From Ascarosepion bandense (Eukaryota; Mollusca; Cephalopoda; Sepiida; Sepiidae), in NCBI GenBank assembly GCA_037127315.1, contig JBBBDQ010001937.1:157501-221500 (forward strand): DNA of 64,000 nucleotides. The letters run 5' to 3'. Below, piece by piece: positions 45,488-55,310 of the stretch (positions are counted from its first letter, which is position 1; each line of letters starts with the position of its first letter). Below the pieces are notes generated by a model that was given only the letters and a program-made list of their open reading frames with translations, was not told the origin of the DNA and ran no database searches. The position numbers and the translations under genes were made by a program.

Positions 45488-45770
45488 TATTAATTTGCTT
45501 GGGGAGGCACTATCCTATGGGCAAAGGAGCTTGGATTAGTTCCACCAAGGAATTCGTGAGGAGCGGCGCACTTTATCGAGCTTAATTCGTTACCTCTTCG
45601 TCACCAGGGCCCGTGGTACAGGTGGTATAACATCAGCTTAATAACTGGGTTCGATTCCCGGTAGTGGATGCGCACTACTGATGACTACCAAATGTAATAC
45701 GAAACGGCCGTCTAGTGCTTTCTGCATTCTGTTGAGGTCGAATATATAGCTCTGTGATTTACTTGATAAT
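45488..45770 (+). mobile_element. tRNA-derived SINE, family B (copy 1)
   Basis: Upstream block gcttggggaggcactatcct, then ccgtggtacaggtggtataa (A-box region), gggttcgattcccgg (B box, 45648-45662), and the tail gtgctttctgcattctgttg ending at a TA run. The same order is found inverted at 56655-56960. The tRNA-like part sits in the middle, not at the 5' end. Confidence 0.8.
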
Positions 45771-45774
45771 ATAT

Positions 45775-46127
45775 ATATATGTTCAAAAAGTAAGTAGCAT
45801 ATAGATAAAATTAAATATTAAAACTGTTCTAGTCAAAGGTATCAATGTAAATAAAATTATTTATTTACAGAGTCAATGTTTTTTTCAAATGTAACTTTGA
45901 AAATTACATGTGTCGGATGCGATCTTTTTTATTACGAAAAAGTTTAAAAGTTTTTCAGACAACAGAAATTCACTTAAAAAGAAATAAAAGCAAAGAAAAT
46001 AATGAAGAAAAGTGGGAGGATCGAATTGATTTAAAGTGTCCGGCCGAAATCACCAAAATGCTTAGAATTTAGGAACTTTTCTTCTCCGAGACGCCCGGAT
46101 GTGAATTCAACCAAATTCGGGTAAATC
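45775..46127. other. Unassigned interval
   Basis: AT-rich, no recognisable feature. Confidence 0.4.
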
Positions 46128-47072
46128 TATAGATCAAGGTTCGAACCTTTGATTTACGCAAAAATGTACAGGATTTGTCAATATCAACGACAGACTTAAT
46201 TTCGGGTGGCCTTTTGCGCAATTTCATGCATTTCTCCAAGACGCTTCACTCAAACATGATTGGAGTAGATAGACTAAACTATCGCCCGGTACACACTCCA
46301 CCCACGTCTATTGTACAGGTGAAGAGGCTCATCCCTTGTTCCCTGTTTAGGATGTGGTTTCCGGCTTTCTCTTTTCCAATCTTTTTACTCTTTTCTTTTT
46401 CAATTTGAGTAGATTGACTAAATTATCGCCCGGTTCAAACTCCACCCACGTCTATTGTACAGGTGTAGAGGCTCTTCCCTTGTTCCTTGCTTAGGATGTG
46501 GTTTCCGGTTTTCTCTTTTCCAATCTTTTCACTTTTCTTTTTCTTATTTTTTTGTTTTTCAATTGGAGTAGATAGACTAAACTATCGCCCGGTTCACACT
46601 CCACCCACGTCTACTGAACAGGTGTAGAGGCTCATCCCTTGTTCCCTGTTTAGGATGTGGTTTCCGGCTTTCTCTTTTCCAAACTTTCACTTTTCTTTTT
46701 CTTATTTTTTTTCAATTGGAGTAGATAGACTAAACTATCGCCCAGTTCATACTCCACCCACGTTTATTGTACAGTGTGGAGGCTCATCCCTTGTTCCCTG
46801 TTTAGGATGTGGTTTCCGGCTTTCTCTTTTTCCAATCATTTGACTTTTCTTTTTCTTATTTTTTATTTATTTATTTTTTTCAATTGGAGTAGATAGACTA
46901 AACTATCGCCCGGTTCACACTCCACGCACGTCTATTGTACAGGTGTAGAGGCTCATCCCATGTTCCCTGATTAGGATGTGGTTTCCGGCTTTCTCTTTTC
47001 CAAATCTTTTCACTCTTGCGTAGCACCCTGCACATCAGTGGCGTTACCGCCTTGCCCGGGGTGATATGATTA
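46128..47072 (+). mobile_element. Jockey/CR1-like LINE 3' UTR with five tandem 150-165 bp units (J6)
   Basis: Units start near 46257, 46401, 46559, 46713 and 46881 with aattggagtagatagactaa, followed by actatcgcccggttcacact and ggatgtggtttccggctttc. The last unit runs into tagcaccctgcacatcagtg and ccttgcccggggtgatatga plus an A run, the tail of the J family. Flanking tagatcaaggt words at 46130 and 47086 may be remnants of the target site. Confidence 0.75.
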
Positions 47073-47369
47073 AAAAAAAAAACTAGTAGATCAAGGTCTT
47101 ATGCCTTAATATGCGAACAGAAATTTGCATTGACATACGAGGTGCGGCAAAAATTAATGAAAAAATTTGCTTTTTACGATCGTTTATTTCTCCGACACGA
47201 TTAGTTGTATCCTCCCGCCAAAAATATCGTCTTTTTTGTAATTCTACCTTATCATATACGATAACATTCACAACGTCATCGCATCACATTACAGTCTCCT
47301 CTAACGCTCGTTCCCTTTCTTCCAATTGTACATACATAATTCCCGTTTATTGGCAAAATTGACCAAGTA

Positions 47370-47534
47370 AGAATCTCGTTTTACAAATACAACAAAAGCC
47401 AATACTTACTTCACATTTTTTTATCTTACACGTCACGGCAACCTCATACTAAAGCTTTCTGAATAACCACTTGAATTTATCATTTCAACATAATCCCTAA
47501 ACCCCCCCCGAGCGACGATGGGCTATACAGCTAG
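47370..47534 (+). mobile_element. Helitron 3' end fragment
   Basis: cgagcgacgatgggctatac followed by agCTAG and T resembles the ends at 31799 and 61644. The 5' boundary is not identified. Confidence 0.4.
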
Positions 47535-47599
47535 TACATATACGGGTTGTGACGGATAAATTGTCTTCAAAATTACGCAAAAAATAACAATACAAAAAT

Positions 47600-48340
47600 A
47601 TGACGAAATGCTAAAGAGTAAATTTTGTTCAGTAAAATTGCCATTGGTTTCAACCATAGCTTCCAGATTATATCGGAATCTCCTTAATCTCTTCTGGACG
47701 ACCTCCTATATTTTGTGTTAGTGAATGCTGCCATAGATCATGCTATCATTTCATCTTTGAGTATCAATGGCTTTTTGTTAGTCTCTTGCTTAACTGCGAC
47801 CGACACATAATGATCAAATGTATTGCAGTCTGATGAGTTAGGAGGTCAAATATAAAAAGTGATATGGTAGCAGAAATTGTCTGAAAACTGTGACTGGGTT
47901 CCCCTGCTTCAGTAGCACGGTGTAGAGACCCCTTGCCAAACATAGGGTCTTCTTTAAGTCATCCTCTGGACCCAGGACCGAACTATCTTCTTAAGGTACT
48001 TCATGTAGACCTTCGTGTTGAGACTTTGACATTATGGGAGGATTGATGCAGGGGTAATGCCGCCATCACTAGTGAACACTTGAAACACCATTACTTTGTA
48101 ATCACTATTAGAAACATCCAATTCTTTTCGAATCTTATACACTTTTCCCAGATTGATACCCAAACACTCTAAAATTTTCATATTGAAGGATTCGGAACCA
48201 ATGCCAAAATTTCCAAATTTCTCTCGAAGTGAATTTCGTCATGGTGCTCTTTTTTTGACAAACAGTGGTCAACTGACCCTACTACATTCTACAGTTAACA
48301 GAATAAAAAATAAACAACTGCGACAGAGCAAATAAATTTT
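47600..48340 (-). pseudogene. Mariner-like transposase pseudogene
   Basis: Minus-strand pieces in order: LGKVYKIRKELDVSNSDYKV, MVFQVFTSDGGITPASILP, LNTKVYMKYLKKIVRSWVQR, RRPYVWQGVSTPCY, SQFSDNFCYHI and a C-terminal RYNLEAMVETNG. These match the catalytic half of mariner-family transposases, where RPYVWQQDSAPCH holds the second catalytic Asp. Here that Asp is replaced (WQGVSTPC). At least four frameshifts or stops are present, so it is inactive. The N-terminus near 48190-48340 is poorly preserved. Confidence 0.75.
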
Positions 48341-48344
48341 TGAA

Positions 48345-48939
48345 ATTCAAAATAAATTAGACCACTGAGAATTGGAAGAAATTTCAGCAAGTGAGATGTG
48401 CGTGAGAAACCTGTAAAATCAGGAACTTTAACTGGCAATCCAGTACTGCGCTTGCTATCGTAAAAAGATGAAAAATGATTTTCCTGATTTTATCTTGTTT
48501 CTCCAAGATTAAACTACATAATTTAATCCAGTGTTTTTACTCAGTTACAGTCGATAATCCTCTCTAAAGATTAATATGTTCACAGTTTTGTATAAAGACG
48601 TTAGACAACAGGAGACAAACTCTGAATATCATTTGTGTCAGCAGACAATTTAGAGGCCCTTTGAATGTAAATAAATCTAAAATATATGTGAGTACAACTA
48701 ATCAGTATTTCATGTCTTGATTTGGTTCGTTTTCTACGGCTTATTAACTCCTTGAAAGTAACTCTCCTACTCGACTAGCTCTTTTTATGTTTTTTCAGTG
48801 ATGTTCACCATATACTCAGCTCGAGAACCAATAAAGATAGAGGGTAGCAGACTAAGAGGCGCATTTTATGCGGATATATGGGGACGATAACGATTAACCG
48901 TAGATTTCAACTGATTAATACTGCAGCGAATGGGGAAGG
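48345..48939. other. Unassigned interval
   Basis: No recognised repeat, motif or coding sequence. Confidence 0.4.
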
Positions 48940-49215
48940 ATGAATGTGAATGCAATGAATTCCAATGGAATTCGAACCCAGCTCTCCGATTCTTCAGTCC
49001 GAGCCGCTATTCATTACTCAACCGTGTCTTTAATTCCAGTCCTATTCATTACATTCCCTTATGTGCTAATACTTTTAAGAAAGTTATGAATACATCTCTT
49101 CTCCTCCCAGATATGGGTAAATAACAGGGCAGACTGGGTTGTACAGCCTTGTGTGCCAACCAGTATACCGCAGCAAAAATTGGCAACCCTCCTGAGAGCA
49201 ATAAACTCTTCCTTT
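48940..49215. mobile_element. SINE family A relic, head-to-head remnant
   Basis: 48940-49025 is the inverted head (attcgaacccagctctccga). 49035-49215 is a plus-strand body lacking its A box (gggcagactgggttgtacag, accagtataccgcag). It repeats, in eroded form, the layout at 24.57-25.16 kb and 37.19-37.77 kb. Confidence 0.7.
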
Positions 49216-49438
49216 GGATATATATAAATTACCTGCGTGGCTTCTAGCGAGCAGTCAACTAGAGCCTTTACGAGCAGTCAATTACAACAGTTAACGAGAG
49301 AAGTTAACGACTGCTACTAGTCAGACAGTGTAATAATATCTTCGGATTTATTTATTTCTATATAACTTAATATTAACACTTCCGCTCTGAACATCATGTT
49401 TCTTGTTTATATTGATACACTGCTTTGAACCTACCTCC
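49216..49438. other. Possible LTR remnant left of the 36-bp array
   Basis: Contains a duplicated cgagcagtcaa word, the near-palindrome gttaacgagagaagttaac, and on the minus strand an AATAAATAAAT signal at 49344-49356. With a tgtagtgaccgg start on the minus strand at about 50742, the array could be the U3 of an LTR. No target duplication was found, so this remains a guess. Confidence 0.25.
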
Positions 49439-50732
49439 CGTGTTTCGTGTCTTACTTCCGGCACAAACACCCCTTGTGTTCCGTGTCTTACTTCCGGCAC
49501 AAACACCCCTTGTGTTTCGTGTCTTACTTCCGGCACAAACACCCCTTGTGTTTCGTGTCTTACTTCCGGCACAAACACCCCTTGTGTTCCGTGTCTTACT
49601 TCCGGCACAAACACCCCTTGTGTTCCGTGTCTTACTTCCGGCACAAACACCCCTTGTGTTTCGTGTCTTACTTCCGGCACAAACACCCCTTGTGTTTCGT
49701 GTCTTACTTCCGGCACAAACACCCCTTGTGTTCCGTGTCTTACTTCCGGCACAAACACCCCTTGTGTTTCGTGTCTTACTTCCGGCACAAACACCCCTTG
49801 TGTTTCGTGTCTTACTTCCGGCACAAACACCCCTTGTGTTTCGTGTCTTACTTCCGGCACAAACACCCCTTGTGTTCCGTGTCTTACTTCCGGCACAAAC
49901 ACCCCTTGTGTTTCGTGTCTTACTTCCGGCACAAACACCCCTTGTGTTTCGTGTCTTACTTCCGGCACAAACACCCCTTGTGTTTCGTGTCTTACTTCCG
50001 GCACAAACACCCCTTGTGTTCCGTGTCTTACTTCCGGCACAAACACCCCTTGTGTTCCGTGTCTTACTTCCGGCACAAACACCCCTTGTGTTCCGTGTCT
50101 TACTTCCGGCACAAACACCCCTTGTGTTCCGTGTCTTACTTCCGGCACAAACACCCCTTGTGTTCCGTGTCTTACTTCCGGCACAAACACCCCTTGTGTT
50201 CCGTGTCTTACTTCCGGCACAAACACCCCTTGTGTTCCGTGTCTTACTTCCGGCACAAACACCCCTTGTGTTTCCGTGTCTTACTTCCGGCACAAACACC
50301 CCTTGTGTTTCGTGTCTTACTTCCGGCACAAACACCCCTTGTGTTCCGTGTCTTACTTCCGGCACAAACACCCCTTGTGTTTCGTGTCTTACTTCCGGCA
50401 CAAACACCCCTTGTGTTTCGTGTCTTACTTCCGGCACAAACACCCCTTGTGTTTCCGTGTCTTACTTCCGGCACAAACACCCCTTGTGTTCCGTGTCTTA
50501 CTTCCGGCACAAACACCCCTTGTGTTCCGTGTCTTACTTCCGGCACAAACACCCCTTGTGTTCCGTGTCTTACTTCCGGCACAAACACCCCTTGTGTTCC
50601 GTGTCTTACTTCCGGCACAAACACCCCTTGTGTTCCGTGTCTTACTTCCGGCACAAACACCCCTTGTGTTCCGTGTCTTACTTCCGGCACAAACACCCCT
50701 TGTGTTCCGTGTCTTACTTCCGGCACAAACCG
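49439..50732. repeat. 36-bp minisatellite, about 36 units
   Basis: The unit is cgtgtcttacttccggcaca followed by aacaccccttgtgttc. Units differ almost only at one T/C site (gtttcg or gttccg). Two units near 50271 and 50453 have one extra T (37 bp), shifting the frame. Because 36 is a multiple of 3 and the unit lacks stops in several frames, five long open frames on both strands appear, for example a 12-residue FVPEVRHGTQGV repeat. These are not taken as genes. There are no spacers, so it is not a CRISPR array. Confidence 0.96.
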
Positions 50733-50784
50733 GTCACTACAACTTAGCGGCGAAATTTCACCACAACTCCACAACAGTTGCTAT

Positions 50785-50960
50785 CAGGCAAACAAGTAAA
50801 CGGAAGAGATTTCCACGGGTGGGAAGTGTGAAAAAAGAAACTGTAACAATAAAAGTGACGGTTTCATTTAAATATTTCATCAGACAGACAGATCCAGGAA
50901 GCATAATCTTCAGAGTCGGTTTCAGAAAGCAGTGTAAAGAAGCTGCTCGAGTGAAACTTA
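50785..50960 (-). pseudogene. Jockey/CR1-like LINE scrap (J7)
   Basis: aagagatttccacgggtggg and aagtgtgaaaaaagaaactg align with the minus-strand C-terminal region of J2 and J3 (agagaattccacag...gggaagtgcg). Only about 85 bp are clear. Confidence 0.5.
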
Positions 50961-51540
50961 CAACTTAGCTGTGTCTACAGTGTATGTGATATTGCAAGTT
51001 TTAGCCGTGAATGTTAGAAATGGTAAAAAAATAGAATGTAGTTTCACCTAGGTTCTTTCTGTAGATACAACAGCGAGCACTTTATCTGTTAGAATGAGAT
51101 GGTAGGGTAGAAAATCATTTGACACCTACAAAGACGTGGGGACGCTTTTGGACTATCGTGACAGGGAAGTAAAAACTGAGCAGCCCCTGGTGAAATATAC
51201 AAGAAGTACTCCATTTTAGGCATGTTATTGGTTTTTATAAAGGCAGAGGATTACAGAAGTCAGGTACTTACTGGAGCAATACAGTGAACCGACCATTTTT
51301 CCAGTAACTTCCGTAAGTTTTCGTATGTACGAGATTTCACTTGAGGTATGGGTTGAGTTTAAATCTCAACAGGTGCTTATACAACGGGGCCTCCCTAAGG
51401 GAATATCCGTCCATCGGGTTTGGAGGTAGTTCTCTGTCCGATCGGTGAAGACGTAATGTAGATAGTTTGTTTTTTATGGCATTGAATGTAACCATCCAGT
51501 TTAAAAAACCCACCCATTTATAAGTTACAGTTGCTCAGTA
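50961..51540. other. Unassigned interval
   Basis: Moderately mixed composition, no recognised motif. Confidence 0.4.
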
Positions 51541-51544
51541 TTAA

Positions 51545-51755
51545 TTTCCTTTTTGTTTCCATCATTTCCAAGACCTCATCACTGCTCACATGCTCGATCC
51601 ACATACTCGATTCGCAGCATCCTTCTGTAGAACCAAATTTCAGTTGCTTCAAGTTTTTCCTTCATCTTTGATGCTATTGTCTAGCATTCACTGCCATATT
51701 GAAGGACGGACAGCACGTAGCAATCCAGTACTTTCTTAGATAGATAATTTTCGTA
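51545..51755 (-). pseudogene. RTE-like LINE RT thumb fragment (R5)
   Basis: The minus strand encodes VLDCYVLSVLQYGSEC-like sequence, then KMKEKLEATEIWFYRRMLR and HVSSDEVLEMMETKRK, collinear with R3. It is broken by one or two changes and truncated at both ends. Confidence 0.78.
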
Positions 51756-51797
51756 AAGTATAAATAGGCTTGGTCCGGTAAGCGAGTCCTGGGTGAC

Positions 51798-51854
51798 GCC
51801 TGTTTTTCGAGGCCCTAGGAATCATCTTGATTGCTAGGACCTCGGAAGACAGGC
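51798..51854. other. Imperfect 21-bp stem hairpin, 15-nt loop
   Basis: The left arm gcctgtttttcgaggccctag and right arm ctaggacctcggaagacaggc pair with three non-Watson-Crick positions, two of them G-U in a plus-strand transcript. The size is within the range of a microRNA precursor but could equally be a small foldback repeat. Confidence 0.5.
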
Positions 51855-52019
51855 CGTTAACAACCACTTTCAGGAACCTACCCTTTAGAAAGAAAGTTAA
51901 AAAGACTTTTCTACTTGTTCCACCTCAAGAGGGCTTGTGCAGTAATCATTTGTTTTTTGTATTTTGGGTTCTTAACGAGAAAATTGGAAAATCAGGATAT
52001 TCTCAAGGAAAACGATACG

Positions 52020-52850
52020 AAAGAAAAGAAAAATTGGACGACAGATGAAATTCTCCGCATGAAAAAAGACACAGTTAACAACAAGGAATGAGGCTGAGTA
52101 TAGAATCATAAACACAAAAATTAGAGAAAAGGCAAGAGAAAATCCTCGGAAATAGAAAGAAAGGCAAATATGCACAGAAGAATAAAACCATTCAGCAGGA
52201 GAAAGGATGAGCTTGATCAATAGTTTGCATAAAATTAAAGAAGATAAATCTTATAGTAGAAAAATTAAACAAAATTCCAAAGGTGGAACATTGGGTAACT
52301 ATTTCAAAATGAGAAAAAGCAAAGGACGGGGAATATTAATGCTTGTAGCAAAATCAGCCCAGGGTAAAGAGATGTGGATCAAAGCACCCGGGCCAGAATA
52401 ATAAAAATGCTCTCAGACATAATCGATTATGATATCTAGTTTATAATAAAAGTAATAGACGCAATATACGACAGAGGCGAAATACCGGAAGACCTTAATA
52501 AATCCGTCTTTGTAGCGATACCTTAGAAATTATGCGAAAATCAATGCGAGCTCTATTGGATATAATGACAAAGAAACTATTGATTCAACTTATTATGAAT
52601 AGAGCGCAAACGGAATTAGACTGGGAATAGGAGAAAAATTGTGCAGACTTGTCAAGGTCACTGAAACAAGAATGCTATATTTATGAATAAAAGGAGAAAC
52701 CAATACACATCCAGAATTATTTCGACTTACATTTTAGACAACGTAAAAGCATTTGCACGGCACAAAGAAGTGTTAGGAAGACAAAAACTACTTGTAAGAT
52801 TTCAACAATTATATCTGGAGTAAATCGAATTCAACAATAATCCAGAATGT
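52020..52850 (+). pseudogene. RTE-like LINE reverse transcriptase, fingers/palm fragment (R6)
   Basis: Translation across several frame breaks reads KKNWTTDEILRMKKD, INTKIREKARE, RKSKGRGILM, YDRGEIPEDLNKSVFVAIP, CELYWI...TKKLLIQLIMNR, NGIRLGIGEEKLC. The order (linker after the endonuclease, GEIP..L..S.F..IPK, LYR.ISLM-like, IG.E.CGF-like) is that of RTE-type proteins. No catalytic Asp box survives. It lies between two opposed fragments of the same family. Confidence 0.68.
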
Positions 52851-52904
52851 ATATCTAAATTAAATCGCCTCCATCTTCATTTATGAGCCGTATTCAGACT
52901 GTAA

Positions 52905-53430
52905 GCGATCATGGCCCTCCATATCTTCCTATCCCTCGTAACTCTTAAATTTTGTCCTGTTATTTACTACCAAACTCTACTTTGCCATCAATTTGCTCAA
53001 GCTGAGTATACCACGCGCTGTTTTCCCCTGTCTCACTTTTCCACGTATCCGCCCTGTGTGTATCAGATTCTCCAAGCCCTCTTTCCTAATTACGTGTCCT
53101 AGAAACTTAAGCTATCTCTTCCTGATGTTGAGTATAAGTTTTCTTTTTGTTTACATTCTTTCTAAATCCTTGTCGTTGCTCCCATGTTCGGTCCATGAAA
53201 TTCTCAGCATCTTTCTGCAGAGCAACATTTCGGTTGCTTTGAGTCTTTATTTCAACTTTCAGAAAATTGCCTTTCATACAGAAAGAGAGATATCACGTAA
53301 TATTTCAGAACTCATTGTTTTCAACGAAATTTTCATCTATCTCAATACACTGCTTAGCTTTTCGAATGCGTCATTGGTCATCCCAATACGCATTTTTATC
53401 TCAGGGTCGCACTTTCCGTCAGTCACGTAA
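52905..53430 (-). pseudogene. RTE-like LINE RT C-terminal fragment (R7)
   Basis: The minus strand matches R3 and R8: atggagggccatgatcgctt (C-terminus), the gagaggcttggagaatct region, acatgggagcaacgacaagg, and the thumb up to acgcattcgaaaagctaagc. Translation is broken repeatedly. Confidence 0.72.
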
Positions 53431-53471
53431 GACAAGGTGTAATCCCTAACCGAATTTATTAAGTATTTGTC

Positions 53472-53905
53472 TATATTTCTGAGATGAGGTAGTATTTACA
53501 GTATTTACATTATTCGGACTATTGTCCTCATCTTTGTTGCCGTTTGTACGACGTTTAATAATAGATCATCAATTTGTTTCTATTTCTGAGAGGAGGTAGT
53601 ATTTAGAGTATTTGCAGTATTCGGACTATTGTCCTCATCTTTGTTGCCGTTTGTACGACGTTTAATAATAGATCATCAATTTGTTTCTATTTCTGAGAGG
53701 AGGTAGTATTTAGAGTATTTGCAGTATTCGGACTATTGTCATCATCTTTGTTGCCATTTGTACGACGTTTCGAACGTTGTATGCTCCGGCCTTCTTCGGG
53801 GTACGTTTCGAAATTCCTAGCACCTGAAGGGGGCTGGAGCGTACAACGACGAAACGTCGTACAAATGATAACAAAGATAAGAAAAATAGTCCGAATAATG
53901 TAAAC
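53472..53905. mobile_element. Foldback of Penelope-like ends with a 107-bp triplication
   Basis: Three direct units (markers near 53481, 53588 and 53695) contain ttcggactattgtcctcatc, ttgttgccgtttgtacgacg. The third continues into tttcgaacgttgtatgctcc, ggccttcttc and is mirrored at 53820-53905 (ctggagcgtacaacgac, gaaacgtcgtacaaatgata). The same pair occurs at 59380-59755. The cctgaag...cgaaacgtcgtac layout is the Penelope 3' signature. Confidence 0.75.
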
Positions 53906-54049
53906 ACAGGTTTATTAAGTATAGACAGTGTGGCTACCCTGAAGAAGATGGAGCAATTTTTATCAGTGAACGCTAATTAAGATATTTAGATCACACAGTG
54001 TCGATGGTAGACATTAATGAAAATCACAAAACATTCTAGAAAAGATAAG

Positions 54050-54212
54050 AATGAACGTCAGAAGAACTAACCGTCAAATGGAACATGAGATGGGATATTG
54101 TTGTCTTCAAGAAACAAAAGCCAAAGATGCAAACTAACACTGTGACATACCAAAAGCAAGCAACTGCCGAAATTTAAATATTTTGGGAATGTTAACACAT
54201 AGAAAGAAAATG
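54050..54212 (+). pseudogene. LINE endonuclease (APE-type) N-terminal fragment
   Basis: The frame at 54093-54140 reads GYCCLQETKAKDAN followed by a stop. LQET(K) is the conserved Glu-containing catalytic motif of apurinic-like LINE endonucleases. It is preceded by a Met-containing stretch with frame breaks and cut off by the SINE at 54213. It could belong to the RTE-like family whose other pieces lie just upstream. Confidence 0.6.
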
Positions 54213-54500
54213 TGACATACGTGATACACGCTTTGGTCGATCATGTCTCGAAAGAGACATGACTGACTGGGTAGGAGATTATCCCGCAGTAGGTTTCCAG
54301 TGCTTTTTGCGGTAGACTGGTTGCCAGCCAAGGATATAGAACCCAGTCTGTCCTGTCATTTGACCAAAAGCTAGAAGAAGTGATGTTTTGTATTATTGCG
54401 TAGTAATTAGTGAGGGATCAGTTTATTACTTCATAACAATAGAAAACCGATCCCCCAATTTTTTGCACAGTAAAATTTTAATAATATTTCCAACTAGTAT
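54213..54500 (-). repeat. SINE-A composite unit (body plus spacer), inverted
   Basis: Hairpin catgtctcgaaagagacatg, body (aacccagtctgtcctgtcat) and spacer (atcagtttattacttcataa, aaccgatcccccaa) match the 25.4-26.3 kb units in reverse orientation. Confidence 0.8.
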
Positions 54501-54800
54501 ATTCAGTCAGTCAGTTAAGTGCCATGCGTGATACACGCTTAGGCGATCATGTCTCGAAAAAGACATGCAGAAGATTATCCCGCTGTAGGTTGCCATTGCT
54601 TTTTACGGTAGACTGGTTGCCAGCCATGGCTAAAGAATCCAATCTGTCCTGATATATGACCCATTATTGGAAAGAAGAGACAGATTAATACCTTTCCCAA
54701 GGTTATTTATGCGTAAGTGAATGCAAGAAATTCAAGTGAAATTCGAACTCGGCTCCCCAATTTCTCGTTCCAAGCCGATATCCACTGCACCACAACATAC
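54501..54800 (-). mobile_element. tRNA-derived SINE, family A (full length)
   Basis: 3' end gtcagttaagtgccatgcgt, hairpin, body, B box (gagttcgaatttcac on the minus strand) and A-box head ending tgcaccacaacatac. Confidence 0.87.
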
Positions 54801-54879
54801 ATCTTAAGTCTTAAATAACGAGAAAATTCTTTAGAGACAAATAGAAGAAAGCTTAACTTTATTATTTCAAATTTTTGTT

Positions 54880-55107
54880 TTTGATCGTTGCTGATGAAGC
54901 GAGAATTTTCTCGCTGAAATGGCCATTCAACTGATGTAAATTTCGAAATTTTTTGACATACTATATACATTTGGCTCTGTAAATAGATAATACTATTTAC
55001 ATCGAGCCCTACATTTTGATCCATTTTAATATTAATGAAATTAATATTAATAGGATTTGGTTTTGGGGATTTTACAAATTTGTTCATCCTTTTTGGACAT
55101 ATATATA
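54880..55107 (+). mobile_element. Penelope-like 3' end
   Basis: gttgctgatgaagcgagaat, ttctcgctgaaatgg and ttcgaaattttttgac follow the same layout as the other ends. It stops at a TA run at 55100. Confidence 0.45.
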
Positions 55108-55310
55108 TATAATACAGTTTAATTAAAAAACAGAATATCTACTTAAATACGAGTATCGATCAAGAATAATGTTCAAACGAATCATTTCAAAATGTCACTT
55201 GTTTATAACCAGTTTCGTTAATCTTCGTTAATTTCCGTAATATAAACAGAATATCTACTTAAATACGAGTATCGATCAAAAATAATGTTCAAACGAATCA
55301 TTTCATATAT
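55108..55310 (-). repeat. Dispersed repeat H, one and a half units, inverted
   Basis: aaacagaatatctacttaaa, tacgagtatcgatcaa and ttcaaacgaatcatttca occur twice (55128 and 55247) with a period near 117 bp. It is the reverse complement of the array at 58259-58610. Confidence 0.85.

Noticed and set aside
47138..47165. aggtgcggcaaaaattaatg as a mariner terminal inverted repeat
   Set aside because: It resembles some mariner ends, but no matching end was found on the other side of the transposase remnant and a Helitron end lies between.
49439..50732. Resemblance to a CRISPR array (regular 36-bp repeats)
   Set aside because: Units are directly adjacent with no spacers, there are no cas genes, and the surroundings are animal repeats.
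49348..50968. Long open frames on both strands over the 36-bp array (up to 521 codons)
   Set aside because: Unit length is divisible by three and free of stops in several frames at once. Five overlapping frames cannot all be genes, and 37-bp units shift each of them.
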